This document shows positions 34,401-42,543 of a stretch of DNA of 64,000 nucleotides, one piece after another (position 1 is the stretch's first letter; the number at the start of each line of letters is the position of its first letter). The position numbers and the translations under genes are program-made. Under the pieces are notes generated by a model, which did not search any database, had not been told where the DNA came from, and saw only the letters and a program-made list of their open reading frames with translations. Origin of the DNA: Promicromonospora panici (lineage in GTDB: Bacteria; Actinomycetota; Actinomycetes; Actinomycetales; Cellulomonadaceae); the NCBI RefSeq assembly GCF_900608595.1, contig NZ_UWYY01000021.1, positions 58,543-122,542 of the forward strand, in the 5' to 3' direction.

Positions 34401-37400
34401 TCGCGGCGACGCCCGCGACCAACCAGGAGCCGCAGACCGCGGACGACGAGACCACGGTCCGGCCCGGCCGTACGGTGGCCATCGCCGCCCTCGACAACGA
34501 CTCCGACCCCGACGGCAACCAGATCGGCCTGGTGGCGAAGGGCTTCGAGGGCACCGAGGACCTCGAGCCCAAGGCGGTCGACGACGACGTCGTCGTGACG
34601 GCGTCCGGCCAGGACGGTGCGTACTCGTTCTTCTACGAGATCCAGGACACGTTCAAGGCGAAGGCCAGCGGCGCCATCACGGTGAACGTGGACCAGGACG
34701 CGCCCCTGCTGCGCCCCGTCGCGCACGACGACGTCGTGACCGCCGACGACGTGGAGGGATCCTCCAGCGTCACGGTCAACGTGCTCGCCAACGACGTGGA
34801 CCCCGACGGCGTGGCCGCCGACCTCGAGGTGGCGGTGGACGAAGGGCTCGAGGGCGTCGCCGTCACCGACTCCCGGGCACTGCAGGTGCAGCTCAGGGAG
34901 GGCACGCGGGTCATCACGTACACGGTGCGGGACATGGACGGCCTGGAGGCCAAGGCGTTCGTGCGGGTGCCGGGCGACCAGTCCCGGCCGCACGTCAAGC
35001 CCGGCCTGGAGCCGCTCAAGGCGACCAGCGGTGAGCCGCTGACGATCGACCTTGCGGACTACGTGGTGGTGCGGGAGGGCCGGGAGCCGCAGATCACGGT
35101 CGAGGACTCGGTCAAGGTGGTGGACGGAAGTGTGTCGGGTACCGACAAGGACACGCTGGTGTACACCTCGGCGAAGGACTACGCCGGTTCGGCGTCGGTC
35201 AGCTTCGAGGTGACCGACGGCAAGGGGCCGGACGACGCCGAAGGGCTGACGTCGGTGCTGACGCTGCCGATCGACGTGACCCCGGGCGAGAACATGCCGC
35301 CGAAGATCACCGGTACCCCGGTGCTGAAGGTCGCCGCGGGTGAGGACGCCTTAGTCGACCTGTCGCGGTACGCCAAGGACCCGGACAAGGACCCGCTGAC
35401 GTTCGTAGTAACCGGCGGTGACGGCATCACGACGGAGGTCTCGGGTACCACGATCACGGGGCAGGTGGAGCCGTCAGTCGCCAAGGGCACCTCCCGCGAG
35501 CTGCCGATGACGGTCTCCGACGGGCAGAACCCGCCGGTGCAGACCACGCTCACGGTCGAGGTCGTGGCCTCCACCAGGTCGCTGGTGCAGACCACCCAGG
35601 ACGTCGTGACCGACGCCCACCAGGGCGCGCCCACGACCATCCCCGTGCTGAGGAACGACGTCAATCCGTTCCCCGAGGAACCCCTCAAGCTGGTGGGTAC
35701 CCCAACCGTCGACACCGGTGACGGCAGCCCGGTGTACAGCGGTGATCAGCTCGTGGTGACGCCCGACGAGGACTTCACCGGCACCATGCTCGTGCGGTAT
35801 CGCGTGCAGGACGCCACGAAGGACCCCGACCGCGAGATGGACGGCATAGCCAAGCTCACGGTGCTCGGCAAGCCCGCCACGCCCCGCGCGCCACGCGTCG
35901 AGGAGGTCCGCTCCGAGACCGTGGTGCTGACCTGGGACCAGCCGAACAACAACGGCTCGGACATCACTGGTTACACGCTGCGGTCCAGCGGTGGCCAGGA
36001 GCAGCGGTGCGCCACGACCACATGCACCTTCGGCGGGTTGCAGAACAACGTGAAGTACACCTTCACGGTCGTCGCGACCAACGACGTCGGAGACTCCGAG
36101 CCGTCGCCGAAGTCGCGCGAGGCGCGCCCGGACGAGAAGCCGGACAAGCCCGCCGCCCCGACGCTGGAGTTCGGCGACAGCGAGCTGACGGTCACGTGGA
36201 AGAACCGGACCTACACCGACCGCTCGCCGATCGAGTGCGTGAACTTGGAGATCAGCCCGCCCCCGGAGAACGGCGTGACCCAGAAGTCGTGCGTCCCGGG
36301 CAGCACGACCGTCTGGTCGGGGCTGGAGAACGGCACGGCGTACACCGTGCGGGTCCAGGCCAAGAACAAGGCCCCCGACCCGTCGGACTGGAGCGACCCG
36401 TCAGCGGCCGAGGTCCCGGCCGCGCCGCCCGCGCAGCCGGCGGCACCGACCGCCACCCGGGAGAACACGTACGCCGGCGGCCAGATCACGGTGACCTGGC
36501 AGGCTCCGGCCAACAACGGCGACGCGATCGACAAGTACTACCTGGCGGTGTTCCAGGACGGTTCGAGGGTGAACACCATCCCGGTGTCGGGCACCTCGAC
36601 TGTCGTCAAGGACCTGAGCACTGATTCGAGCTACCGGTTCACGGTGACGGCCGAGAACAAGGCGGGCAAGTCTCCCGTCAGCGAGCAGTCCAACGAGGAG
36701 GTGCCGTTCGGCACGCCCGAGCCTCTGGGCGCACCGAGGGCGTCGCTCGGCTCCAACACCAACGGCCAGGCCGACGTGCGTTGGGACCCGACCGCGGACT
36801 TCCGCGGCACGGGCGGCTACTACAAGGTCCAGGCCAGCGGCCTGGACGCGCGGAACGCGGGCACTGCGTCGCCCTACACGTACAAGGGCCTGAACAACGG
36901 GACGTCGTACACGTTCCAGGTGCAGGCCTGCAACGAGTACACCTGCTCCGACTGGTCTGCCCCGTCCAACGCGGTGGTCCCGTATACCGTGCCGGGAACC
37001 CCGGGGATCGGCTACCACCGGTCTGACGCCAGGAGCGGGTACTTCACCGTGACCGGCCCAAGCAGCAACGGCGGCCGCAACGTCGACAGGATCGAGTACC
37101 GGGTCTCGGGCAGCTCCAGCACCTCCGGCTCGCGGACCTCGTGGCCGTTCAACATCAACGTGGGGAACGACTACGACCAGAGCTTCACGCTGCAGGCTCG
37201 CGCACACAACGCCGCAGGCTGGAGCGGCTGGTCCAGTGCCAACGGCCGGACCGACGCGCGGCCGGCGCCGGAGCTGTGGGTGTCCTCGTCCGGGGTGTCC
37301 GCTGGGTGCGAGTTCGAGCGCTGCGAGTACTGGGTCATCCACTGGAAGAACATGGGCCCCGGCAACCACCAGGTGGCCTGCTGGGCGGGCGACACGTCGA

Positions 37401-37600
37401 ACAACGGCGGCCCGCGCGAGTGGCACGACATCCGCTCCCACGCCACGACCTGGGCGGGCAGCTCGACGAAGACGACGGTCAGCGGCGACAGCGGCTCGAA
37501 GCAGGTGGGCTGCTACATGGGCGGGAGCTACAACGGCACGGCCGTCGGCGTGAAGACGCCCGACAACCTCTACAAGGGCAGCACCTGGAACATCGGCTGA
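31499..37600 (+). CDS. Giant Ig-like / fibronectin type III surface protein, 2033 residues
   Basis: An N-terminal membrane anchor (SIGAVTLFGAGLVGFALLYEG, residues ~17-37) is followed by a ~370-residue beta-rich region. Tandem Ig-like/cadherin-like repeats then run from ~405 to 1450, marked by VLxNDxDPDGD calcium-site-like motifs near 417, 611, 706, 803, 902, 995, 1093, 1290 and 1381. About five Fn3 domains begin near 1460, 1550, 1646, 1740 and 1830, and a Trp/Cys-containing cap starts at ~1924. The composition is acidic. AGGAAGG precedes the ATG. Homologues in actinobacteria usually head an operon with MoxR ATPase, DUF58, transglutaminase, PP2C and FHA genes; none follows here. Probably a wall-spanning or adhesive protein. 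Confidence 0.9.
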   Translation: MSLLSRVSANRRSAASIGAVTLFGAGLVGFALLYEGEATAEVQLNDSGVWVTQVAKGKLGRFNYEAKALDGVLLANSTSFDVEQDAQRVLLDRGSDSSASPVNPALLSLDGTMKFPAGAQVAAGDATTAVYDDETGRTWVLPFDGAVAFDEKKLKPTLKAGTGGELTVSNEGTVFLAVPSQGKLYTVPTGEQGVAEDPEESDLPVEPDAEVRISAVGDEPVVLDQTTGTLVLPGGDTVEIAGAAQGTLQQPSDDADNVVLATPSGLVSQPLGGGTATTRNAPDASGIPSEPVQLGGCTYGAWSESGQVLRDCPDLDNDIEQVLEGVSVGAGLVYRVNRNVIVLNDVNDGKLWMAADEFELVDDWEQTTPQDAEGEKTESEEATPEQVDHVVAQRNKTNRPPEPEPDTFGVRPGRTTVLNVLGNDLDRDGDVMTASVLGEPDGGIGVDRVLDGAALQANVPADATGTTTFDYQVDDGRENGTAEESVRIEVVPLEQNNPPVQSGKPVLRVGQDGLASIKVLPYFKDPDGDDLFLSNASTANNLDEVRSRPDGTIEFRDGGTAVGHKIVDVTVSDSAGLPVEGQLIVDVVASNVPPIPVQDHVTVLAGEPVTVSPLKNDTDPNGDKLRLTRVDGPEPATITTNQTAGTFTFESDEPGSYDVTYEISDGPNPPALGLVRVDVLTRSDAAGAPVAVSDQVLLPTGGTALVDVLANDTDPTGGVLVVQGVTVPPGSPVDVSVLNHQILKVSELKRLSRSVVVEYTVANETGTVTGQVRVVPIPAPAQLRPPEAGPDEATVHAGDVVTIPVLKNDTHPDGLKMTVTDELQESPPASAGEAFVSEETVRFRAGQEAGTFHAVYEVEDSFGQKDSAQVTINVVDAPENSAPQLPDIEARVLSEGIVRIPLPLDGTDPDGDYVTLSSISGAPSKGTAKIVDGFIDYEAGDATGLDSFTYQVMDTRGAPGVGLVRVGVAATPATNQEPQTADDETTVRPGRTVAIAALDNDSDPDGNQIGLVAKGFEGTEDLEPKAVDDDVVVTASGQDGAYSFFYEIQDTFKAKASGAITVNVDQDAPLLRPVAHDDVVTADDVEGSSSVTVNVLANDVDPDGVAADLEVAVDEGLEGVAVTDSRALQVQLREGTRVITYTVRDMDGLEAKAFVRVPGDQSRPHVKPGLEPLKATSGEPLTIDLADYVVVREGREPQITVEDSVKVVDGSVSGTDKDTLVYTSAKDYAGSASVSFEVTDGKGPDDAEGLTSVLTLPIDVTPGENMPPKITGTPVLKVAAGEDALVDLSRYAKDPDKDPLTFVVTGGDGITTEVSGTTITGQVEPSVAKGTSRELPMTVSDGQNPPVQTTLTVEVVASTRSLVQTTQDVVTDAHQGAPTTIPVLRNDVNPFPEEPLKLVGTPTVDTGDGSPVYSGDQLVVTPDEDFTGTMLVRYRVQDATKDPDREMDGIAKLTVLGKPATPRAPRVEEVRSETVVLTWDQPNNNGSDITGYTLRSSGGQEQRCATTTCTFGGLQNNVKYTFTVVATNDVGDSEPSPKSREARPDEKPDKPAAPTLEFGDSELTVTWKNRTYTDRSPIECVNLEISPPPENGVTQKSCVPGSTTVWSGLENGTAYTVRVQAKNKAPDPSDWSDPSAAEVPAAPPAQPAAPTATRENTYAGGQITVTWQAPANNGDAIDKYYLAVFQDGSRVNTIPVSGTSTVVKDLSTDSSYRFTVTAENKAGKSPVSEQSNEEVPFGTPEPLGAPRASLGSNTNGQADVRWDPTADFRGTGGYYKVQASGLDARNAGTASPYTYKGLNNGTSYTFQVQACNEYTCSDWSAPSNAVVPYTVPGTPGIGYHRSDARSGYFTVTGPSSNGGRNVDRIEYRVSGSSSTSGSRTSWPFNINVGNDYDQSFTLQARAHNAAGWSGWSSANGRTDARPAPELWVSSSGVSAGCEFERCEYWVIHWKNMGPGNHQVACWAGDTSNNGGPREWHDIRSHATTWAGSSTKTTVSGDSGSKQVGCYMGGSYNGTAVGVKTPDNLYKGSTWNIG

Positions 37601-37607
37601 CGCCGGT

Positions 37608-37638
37608 CCCGCGCGTCGACGCAGCCCTGACGCGCGGG
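37608..37638 (+). terminator. Terminator hairpin after the giant surface protein gene
   Basis: CCCGCGCGTC (37608-37617) pairs perfectly with GACGCGCGGG (37629-37638) around an 11-base loop. It starts eight bases after the stop codon, with no U-tract. This closes the gene as a single-cistron unit. Confidence 0.65.
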
Positions 37639-37654
37639 GGCACCGATCTATTCC

Positions 37655-37684
37655 TTGACACGAATATTCTCGACGGTGAATACT
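37655..37684 (+). promoter_or_regulatory. Promoter of the ArsR-SRPBCC gene, probably leaderless
   Basis: TTGACA (37655-37660), 18-base spacer, AATACT (37679-37684). The ATG at 37692 lies only seven bases after the -10, so transcription should begin at or next to the start codon. The spacer holds the palindrome GAATATTC (37662-37669), repeated directly as GAATACTC at 37678-37685, a plausible ArsR operator pair. Confidence 0.6.
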
Positions 37685-37691
37685 CGCCGTC

Positions 37692-38639
37692 ATGGACGCA
37701 CTCCTCGCCGCACTCGCGGACCCCGCGCGCTGGCGGCTCGTTTGCCTGCTGGCCGAGCGGCCGCGCCCCGTCGGCGTGCTGGCCGAGCTCGCCGGGGCAC
37801 GTCAGCCGCAGACGACCAAGCACCTGCAGACCTTGGAGCGCGCAGGCGTCGTCGTCTCGCAGCGCAGCGGGCAGCGCCGCGTCTACGCGCTCCAGCCCGG
37901 TCCGCTGCGCGACCTGGCGGCCGTGCTCACCCGGCTCGCCGACACCGCGGACCAGGCCGGCGGCGCCCGGGAGACCTTTGACCGCTACGCGCTCAGTCTC
38001 GGCGCCGAACGGCTCGCCGCCGAACAGCCCGGATGGGCCGACGACCGCTCGTTCACGTTCCACCGGTCACTGGCCGTGAGTCCCGAGCAGGTCTGGCGGC
38101 ACCTCACCGAGCCGTCCCTGCTCGGCCGGTGGTGGGCGCCCGATGATCTGCGGGTCTCCGAGCTCGTCTTCGAGGCGCGGCCGGGTGGCCGGGTCGTCCT
38201 GGAGTACCGCGACGTCGAGGACGCCGGCAGGTCCGGCGCCGGGACCTCGGACGAAGACGGTTCGGACGCAGACGGTTCGAACCCCGTCGTCGGGCGAGCG
38301 GAGGGCGTCGTCGACGCCGCGGTGCCCGCCGAACGGCTCGCCTACCGGTCGTCCCCGCTGCTGCCCGACGGCAGCCTCGCCTTCACCGCCCACGTCGACC
38401 TCGGCCTCACGCCGACCGACAGCGGCACGGACCTCGACGTCCGCTACCGGATCAGCGACAGCACCATCGACTCGGCGGACTTCATCGCGGGCATCGAGAT
38501 CGGCTTCGGCCAGAGCCTCGACAAGCTCGCGGCGGTCATCGGCGTGGCCTCCGACGGCACCGACAGGAGCGCCAGCCCCTCCAGCAGCAGGCGCAAGACC
38601 AAGCGCAGCACCGACACCGACACAAGGAGCACGAAGTGA
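37692..38639 (+). CDS. ArsR winged-helix regulator fused to an SRPBCC (AHSA1) domain
   Basis: 315 residues. The ArsR-type helix-turn-helix occupies ~1-90 (LADPARWRLVCLLAERPRPVGVLAELAGARQPQTTKHLQTLERAGVV), with no metal-binding cysteines. The second half (~115-270) is an AHSA1/SRPBCC hydrophobic-ligand fold (FTFHRSLAVSPEQVWRHLTEPSLLGRWWAPDDL). A low-complexity Asp/Ser insert near residues 178-200 and a Ser/Lys tail are present. The fusion suggests a ligand-sensing repressor. It overlaps the next gene by GTGA, so the downstream reductase is co-expressed. Confidence 0.88.
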   Translation: MDALLAALADPARWRLVCLLAERPRPVGVLAELAGARQPQTTKHLQTLERAGVVVSQRSGQRRVYALQPGPLRDLAAVLTRLADTADQAGGARETFDRYALSLGAERLAAEQPGWADDRSFTFHRSLAVSPEQVWRHLTEPSLLGRWWAPDDLRVSELVFEARPGGRVVLEYRDVEDAGRSGAGTSDEDGSDADGSNPVVGRAEGVVDAAVPAERLAYRSSPLLPDGSLAFTAHVDLGLTPTDSGTDLDVRYRISDSTIDSADFIAGIEIGFGQSLDKLAAVIGVASDGTDRSASPSSSRRKTKRSTDTDTRSTK

Positions 38640-39235
38640 CCGAGCAGACGAGCGGCCGCAGGGTCGTCACCAACATGAGCATCTCCCTCGACGGCCGCTA
38701 CGCCAAGCCCGACCCCGAGGACATGGGCTGGGTGATGCCGTACGCCGTCACCGACGTCTCCCGCGACCACCTGACGCGCCTCTGGGAGCCCGCGACGACG
38801 GCCCTGCTGGGGCGCGTCAACGCCGAAGGCTTCCTCGGCTTCTGGCCCAGCGTCATCGACATGGAGGGCGCCGACCCGCGCGACGTCGGCTTCGCCCGAT
38901 GGCTTGTCGACGCCGAGAAGGTAGTCCTCTCGTCCACGCTCGAGGAGGCACCGTGGGAGCGGACGACCGTCGTCGACAAGCCGACCGTCGAGGCGGTGGA
39001 CGAGCTCAAGGCAACCGACGGCGGCGACATCCTCGTGCTCTCCAGCGCGAGCGTGATCAAGGCGCTGCTGGCGGCCGACCAGGTCGACCGGCTGGCGCTG
39101 GCCGTCTTCCCGATCTTCCTGGGCTCGGGGCCTCGCCTCTTCAACGACGCCCTGCCGGCCGGGCAGTGGGAGCTCGTCAACGAGACCGCGGGCGAGCACG
39201 GCACGCTGTCGCTGGTGTACGACCGGCTCCGCTGA
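38636..39235 (+). CDS. RibD C-terminal / dihydrofolate-reductase-like protein
   Basis: 199 residues. The opening RVVTNMSISLDGRYA and the later ILVLSSASVIKALLAADQVDRLALAVFPIFLGSGPRLF are the typical signatures of the stand-alone RibD_C/DHFR-like family. It is a presumed NADPH-dependent reductase of unknown substrate. The GTG start overlaps the stop of the ArsR-SRPBCC fusion gene. That pairing (ArsR, SRPBCC, RibD_C) recurs in actinobacteria, which suggests the regulator senses a compound reduced by this enzyme. Confidence 0.87.
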   Translation: MTEQTSGRRVVTNMSISLDGRYAKPDPEDMGWVMPYAVTDVSRDHLTRLWEPATTALLGRVNAEGFLGFWPSVIDMEGADPRDVGFARWLVDAEKVVLSSTLEEAPWERTTVVDKPTVEAVDELKATDGGDILVLSSASVIKALLAADQVDRLALAVFPIFLGSGPRLFNDALPAGQWELVNETAGEHGTLSLVYDRLR

Positions 39236-39242
39236 GCCGGCG

Positions 39243-40040
39243 TCACACCTCGTACTGGTCCGGCACCCGCATAGCGGGTCCGCCGACCTGCAGCCCGAGC
39301 GGGGCGGCGCGCCCCTTCGGCTCCTCCCACTCCTCCTGCCGGCCGAGGACCGTCAGGTCGAGGTGCGGATAGCCGCTGTGGAACTCCTCGATACCGCGGC
39401 CGAACGTCGAGTAGGTGTGGAAGACGTCGTCGTCGACCCGGAGGAACGCGCTGATCCCCGGAAGCTCCTCGCCGTTCATGCTCTCGGTCCACGGCCCGCC
39501 GGTCCACGGCGTGCCGGCGTCGGCGAGCTCGGCCTCGGTGCGGAAATGGAGCTGCACCGGCGTCACCCGGTTGTCCAGCGTGGCGTGGTAGTCGTAGTTG
39601 AAGTCGGTTCCGTACGAGGAGTACCAGGGGAACTCCCAGCCCAACCGCTCGCGGAAAGCGGCGAGCTTCTCGTACGGCGCCCGTGACACGGCCACCAGCG
39701 TCGTGTTGCGCACGTGGAGCTGTCTCAGGCGGCCGATCCCGTCAGCGGCCGACGAGCAGCTCGAGCACGCCTCGTCCCAGTCCGGGGCGAACATGAAGTG
39801 GTGCATCACGAGCTGGGGACGGCCCTCGAACAGGTCGAGCAGGCTCACCGGGCCGTCCGGGCCCTCGAAGGTGTACGGCTTGTCGACGCGGACCATCGGC
39901 AGACGACGCCGGTCCGCGTTGACCCGATCACGGAGCCTGGTCAGCTCCTTCTCCTTCGCGAGCAGCTCCCTGCGGGCGGCGTCCCACTCCTCGCGTGACA
40001 CCACCTCGGGCAGGTTCCCCATCGTCGTCATGTCGGTCAC
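39243..40040 (-). CDS. DUF899 thioredoxin-like protein
   Basis: 265 residues. EVVSREEWDAARRELLAKEKELTRLRDRV at the start is the DUF899 signature, followed by a thioredoxin-like core. CSSCSSAADG (~residues 92-101) stands where the redox motif lies, and DFNYDYHATLD follows. The function of the family is not established; a peroxide- or thiol-related redox role is inferred. The gene converges on the RibD-like gene with seven bases between stops. ATG 40031 is an alternative start. Confidence 0.85.
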   Translation of the reverse strand: MTDMTTMGNLPEVVSREEWDAARRELLAKEKELTRLRDRVNADRRRLPMVRVDKPYTFEGPDGPVSLLDLFEGRPQLVMHHFMFAPDWDEACSSCSSAADGIGRLRQLHVRNTTLVAVSRAPYEKLAAFRERLGWEFPWYSSYGTDFNYDYHATLDNRVTPVQLHFRTEAELADAGTPWTGGPWTESMNGEELPGISAFLRVDDDVFHTYSTFGRGIEEFHSGYPHLDLTVLGRQEEWEEPKGRAAPLGLQVGGPAMRVPDQYEV

Positions 40041-40127
40041 TCCCGGGTCTCGTCCCTGCGGCTCGGTCTCGCCCGTTCAGTCTGGCACCGACCACTGACA
40101 CCGGCCCTCGGCCGCCCCCGGGCAGCC

Positions 40128-41732
40128 TCAGCCCAGGGACCGGATCGGCAGGATCACCGCCGAAGGGTGCTCCGGTCCGTGGTGGACCTCCTGGTCCGCG
40201 GCCCGGAGCGTCGTCGCGATGGCGATCGGCTCGCCGGTGCCTGGGTTGCGCGCGAAGCGCGGGAAGGCGCCGCTGGAGACCTGGACCCGGATCCGGTGGC
40301 CGCGCCTGAACCGATACGCCGTCGGCCACATCGTGACGGCGACCGGCGACAGCTCGTCCGCTCCCGTGACGCTGGCCAGCCCGTCGCAGACGTTGTACGA
40401 CCGGCCCGCCTCGTCGACGTCGCAGAGCCGCACGAACACGTCGGCGTGGGCCAGGCTCGACCGGAACCAGATCTCGGCGCTCACCTCACCGACGACCTCG
40501 ACGTCCTTCTCGAGCACGCCGGTGGTGTACGTCAGGACGTCGGGCCGGGCCTCCAGCGCTCCGTTCTCGACGCGGCCGCCGCTGTTGATGGTGATGCCCC
40601 CGGCTGCGGGGGTCGGGTCTGCCGGGTCGTACCGGTACTCGTCGGAGGCGGACTCCGCAGGGCGGTCCGCGGACAGCCCGCCGGCGGCCTGGAGGTGGAA
40701 CCGCTGCGGCTCGTAGCCCTTCGGGGGCCAGCACTCGAAGTCGCGCCACTCGCCCTGGCCCATGACGTGCAGCCGCACCGGCGCGCGCTCGGGCGGCTCC
40801 TCGCCACGCGCGTGGGCCAGGCCGAAGTCGAGGGCCTCGTGAATGGCGGCCATGGCCTCCGTGTGGGTCCAGGGGCCGACGGTGAGCCGGGCGGGCCTGC
40901 CGGCGTCCTGCAGGATCTTGAAGTCCCGGAGCTGGCCGGGCAGGAAGATGTCGTACCAGCCGGCGACCGAGCTCACCGGGACGCTCGTGCCGGCCACCCG
41001 GTGGACGTGGTCGAGGCGGTCCCAGTACGGATCGGCGGCGTCGTGCACCAGAACGTCCTGGACGTACTGCGACCTCTGGCCGAGCGCGGCGACGTCGAAC
41101 CCGCTCAGGGGCAGCGTGCGCAGCGCTTGGGCGGTCCTCTTGGTCTGGGCGTTCATCCGCAGCACCGCGAGGCGCCGCTCCTGGGTGGCGACCATGGCAC
41201 CCCACTCCAGCGGGACCTCCAGGGACCGGCCGTCGGCGCGCAGGAACTCCCTGGTCAACGCGGACTCGGTGACCACGGGGATCATCGCCTTCACCTGCGG
41301 CGGCAGGCTGTCCGCGACCGCCCACTGCACCATGCCCATGTAGCTCATGCCGTACAGGACGATCCCCTCGCCGAGCCACTCCTGCTTGACCAGCCAGTCC
41401 AGCGTGTCCAGGCCGTCCTCGCGCTCCTGGCGGAGCGGGTCCATGACGCCGCCGGAACCGAAGCCCCCGCGGGTGCTCTGGATGAGCACCTGGTAGCCAC
41501 GCTCCGCCAGCGGCCGGACCATCATCGCGGCGAACAGGCCCGCGCGCCCGTACGGGCTGCGGATGAGCGCGGTCGGCAGTCCGTCCACGCCGCCCTTCGG
41601 TGCCCACCGATCGGCGAGCAGCTCGACGCCGTCGCGCATCGGGACACGCAGGTCGCGGTCGATGGTGAGCCGCCGGGTCTGTGGTGCGGGGAGCTTGAGC
41701 TGACGCTGCACGAGGTGGCTCATGAGGCTCAT
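40128..41732 (-). CDS. CocE/NonD-family alpha/beta hydrolase (X-Pro peptidase S15 fold)
   Basis: 534 residues. The N-terminal alpha/beta hydrolase carries the nucleophile Ser130 in YGMSYMGM. A jelly-roll C-terminal domain (PF08530 type) follows, with FRFRRGHRIRVQVSSGAFPRF near the end. Members hydrolyse esters, amides or beta-lactam side chains; despite the family name, true X-Pro activity cannot be assumed. There is no signal peptide. The ATG overlaps the stop of the TetR gene (ATGA), so regulator and enzyme are co-expressed. The inducer is probably an ester xenobiotic (inferred). Confidence 0.88.
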   Translation of the reverse strand: MSLMSHLVQRQLKLPAPQTRRLTIDRDLRVPMRDGVELLADRWAPKGGVDGLPTALIRSPYGRAGLFAAMMVRPLAERGYQVLIQSTRGGFGSGGVMDPLRQEREDGLDTLDWLVKQEWLGEGIVLYGMSYMGMVQWAVADSLPPQVKAMIPVVTESALTREFLRADGRSLEVPLEWGAMVATQERRLAVLRMNAQTKRTAQALRTLPLSGFDVAALGQRSQYVQDVLVHDAADPYWDRLDHVHRVAGTSVPVSSVAGWYDIFLPGQLRDFKILQDAGRPARLTVGPWTHTEAMAAIHEALDFGLAHARGEEPPERAPVRLHVMGQGEWRDFECWPPKGYEPQRFHLQAAGGLSADRPAESASDEYRYDPADPTPAAGGITINSGGRVENGALEARPDVLTYTTGVLEKDVEVVGEVSAEIWFRSSLAHADVFVRLCDVDEAGRSYNVCDGLASVTGADELSPVAVTMWPTAYRFRRGHRIRVQVSSGAFPRFARNPGTGEPIAIATTLRAADQEVHHGPEHPSAVILPIRSLG

Positions 41733-42394
41733 CGGTGGTTCTCCTCGATGGACGCGGCGCTGGACCAAGCGGCGCTGGTGGAAGCTGCGATCGGGGGCAA
41801 CGCGGCGGCGAGGACGTCGAACAGGGCGGCGATCCGGTCCGCCAGGTCCTCGGGGTCGAGCGATTCGTCCGGTCCGGTCAGCCATTCGTTCATCACATTG
41901 GCTCCGCCGCCGGTCACGAACAACGCCAGGTCCTCCGCGCGCTGGGGGTCGAGGTCCCCGCCGAAGTGCCTCTCGATGGCGCGCCGGTTGACCGGGATGA
42001 GCAGGCCCCCGAGAGCCCTGTTCAGGACGAACGCGCTGGAGCTGTTCAGCATCGCCCGGTAGAACGCGCGGTGCTCCGCGAAGAACCGGGTCATGATCAG
42101 TGCGCCGCCGCGCCCTTCCAGTGACTCGGCCTCGGCGAGGCGCGGCAGGAGCTCGGTCCGGGCCAGGTCGAGCGCGGCCTCGAGCAGCAGGGCGTCGCGG
42201 TCGCCGAAGTGCTGGTAGACGAGCTGACGGCTCACGTCCGCGGCGGCGGCGATGTCCGAGATCGGGATCGCGGCGGTACCCCGCTGGGTCACCAGGGTGA
42301 CGGCGGCCTGGGTGAGCGCCGCCCGCGAGCGCCGCACTCGCCGGTCCTTGGCGGGCGGGGCGGGAACCAGATCGAACTCCATGACTGCGATCAT
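41729..42394 (-). CDS. TetR-family regulator of the CocE-type hydrolase
   Basis: 221 residues from ATG 42394 (ATG 42382 gives 217). The helix-turn-helix is ALTQAAVTLVTQRGTAAIPISDIAAAADVSRQLVYQHFGDRDALL. It is co-translated with the downstream hydrolase through an ATGA overlap. A GTG at 42400 is disfavoured because it lies in the palindrome GACACGTGTC, which with the nearby GTGTCGTCTAT half forms the probable autoregulatory operator. Confidence 0.88.
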   Translation of the reverse strand: MIAVMEFDLVPAPPAKDRRVRRSRAALTQAAVTLVTQRGTAAIPISDIAAAADVSRQLVYQHFGDRDALLLEAALDLARTELLPRLAEAESLEGRGGALIMTRFFAEHRAFYRAMLNSSSAFVLNRALGGLLIPVNRRAIERHFGGDLDPQRAEDLALFVTGGGANVMNEWLTGPDESLDPEDLADRIAALFDVLAAALPPIAASTSAAWSSAASIEENHR

Positions 42395-42395
42395 A

Positions 42396-42405
42396 GACAC
42401 GTGTC
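42396..42405. promoter_or_regulatory. TetR operator candidate, GACACGTGTC
   Basis: A perfect 10-base palindrome at the start of the TetR gene. A larger dyad (ATAGACAC near 42393-42400 with GTGTCGTCTAT near 42419-42429) surrounds the presumed promoter. Confidence 0.5.
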
Positions 42406-42543
42406 ATTTATTGATCAAGTGTCGTCTATCGTTGCTCCAGGGGCGGCAGCCGTGCCGCCGGACGGCCTCGTCCGCGGGCTGTGGCCCTTCGTCGTCCTCC
42501 ACCACGCCGGCCGCGCGCGACCGCCGCACGTAAGGTGTGCTCC

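Noticed and set aside
40128..41732. Including the X-Pro-peptidase-fold hydrolase in the hydroxyproline peptide system
   Set aside because: It is 6 kb away, co-translated with its own TetR regulator, and is closer to CocE-type esterases than to peptidases acting on Pro peptides.
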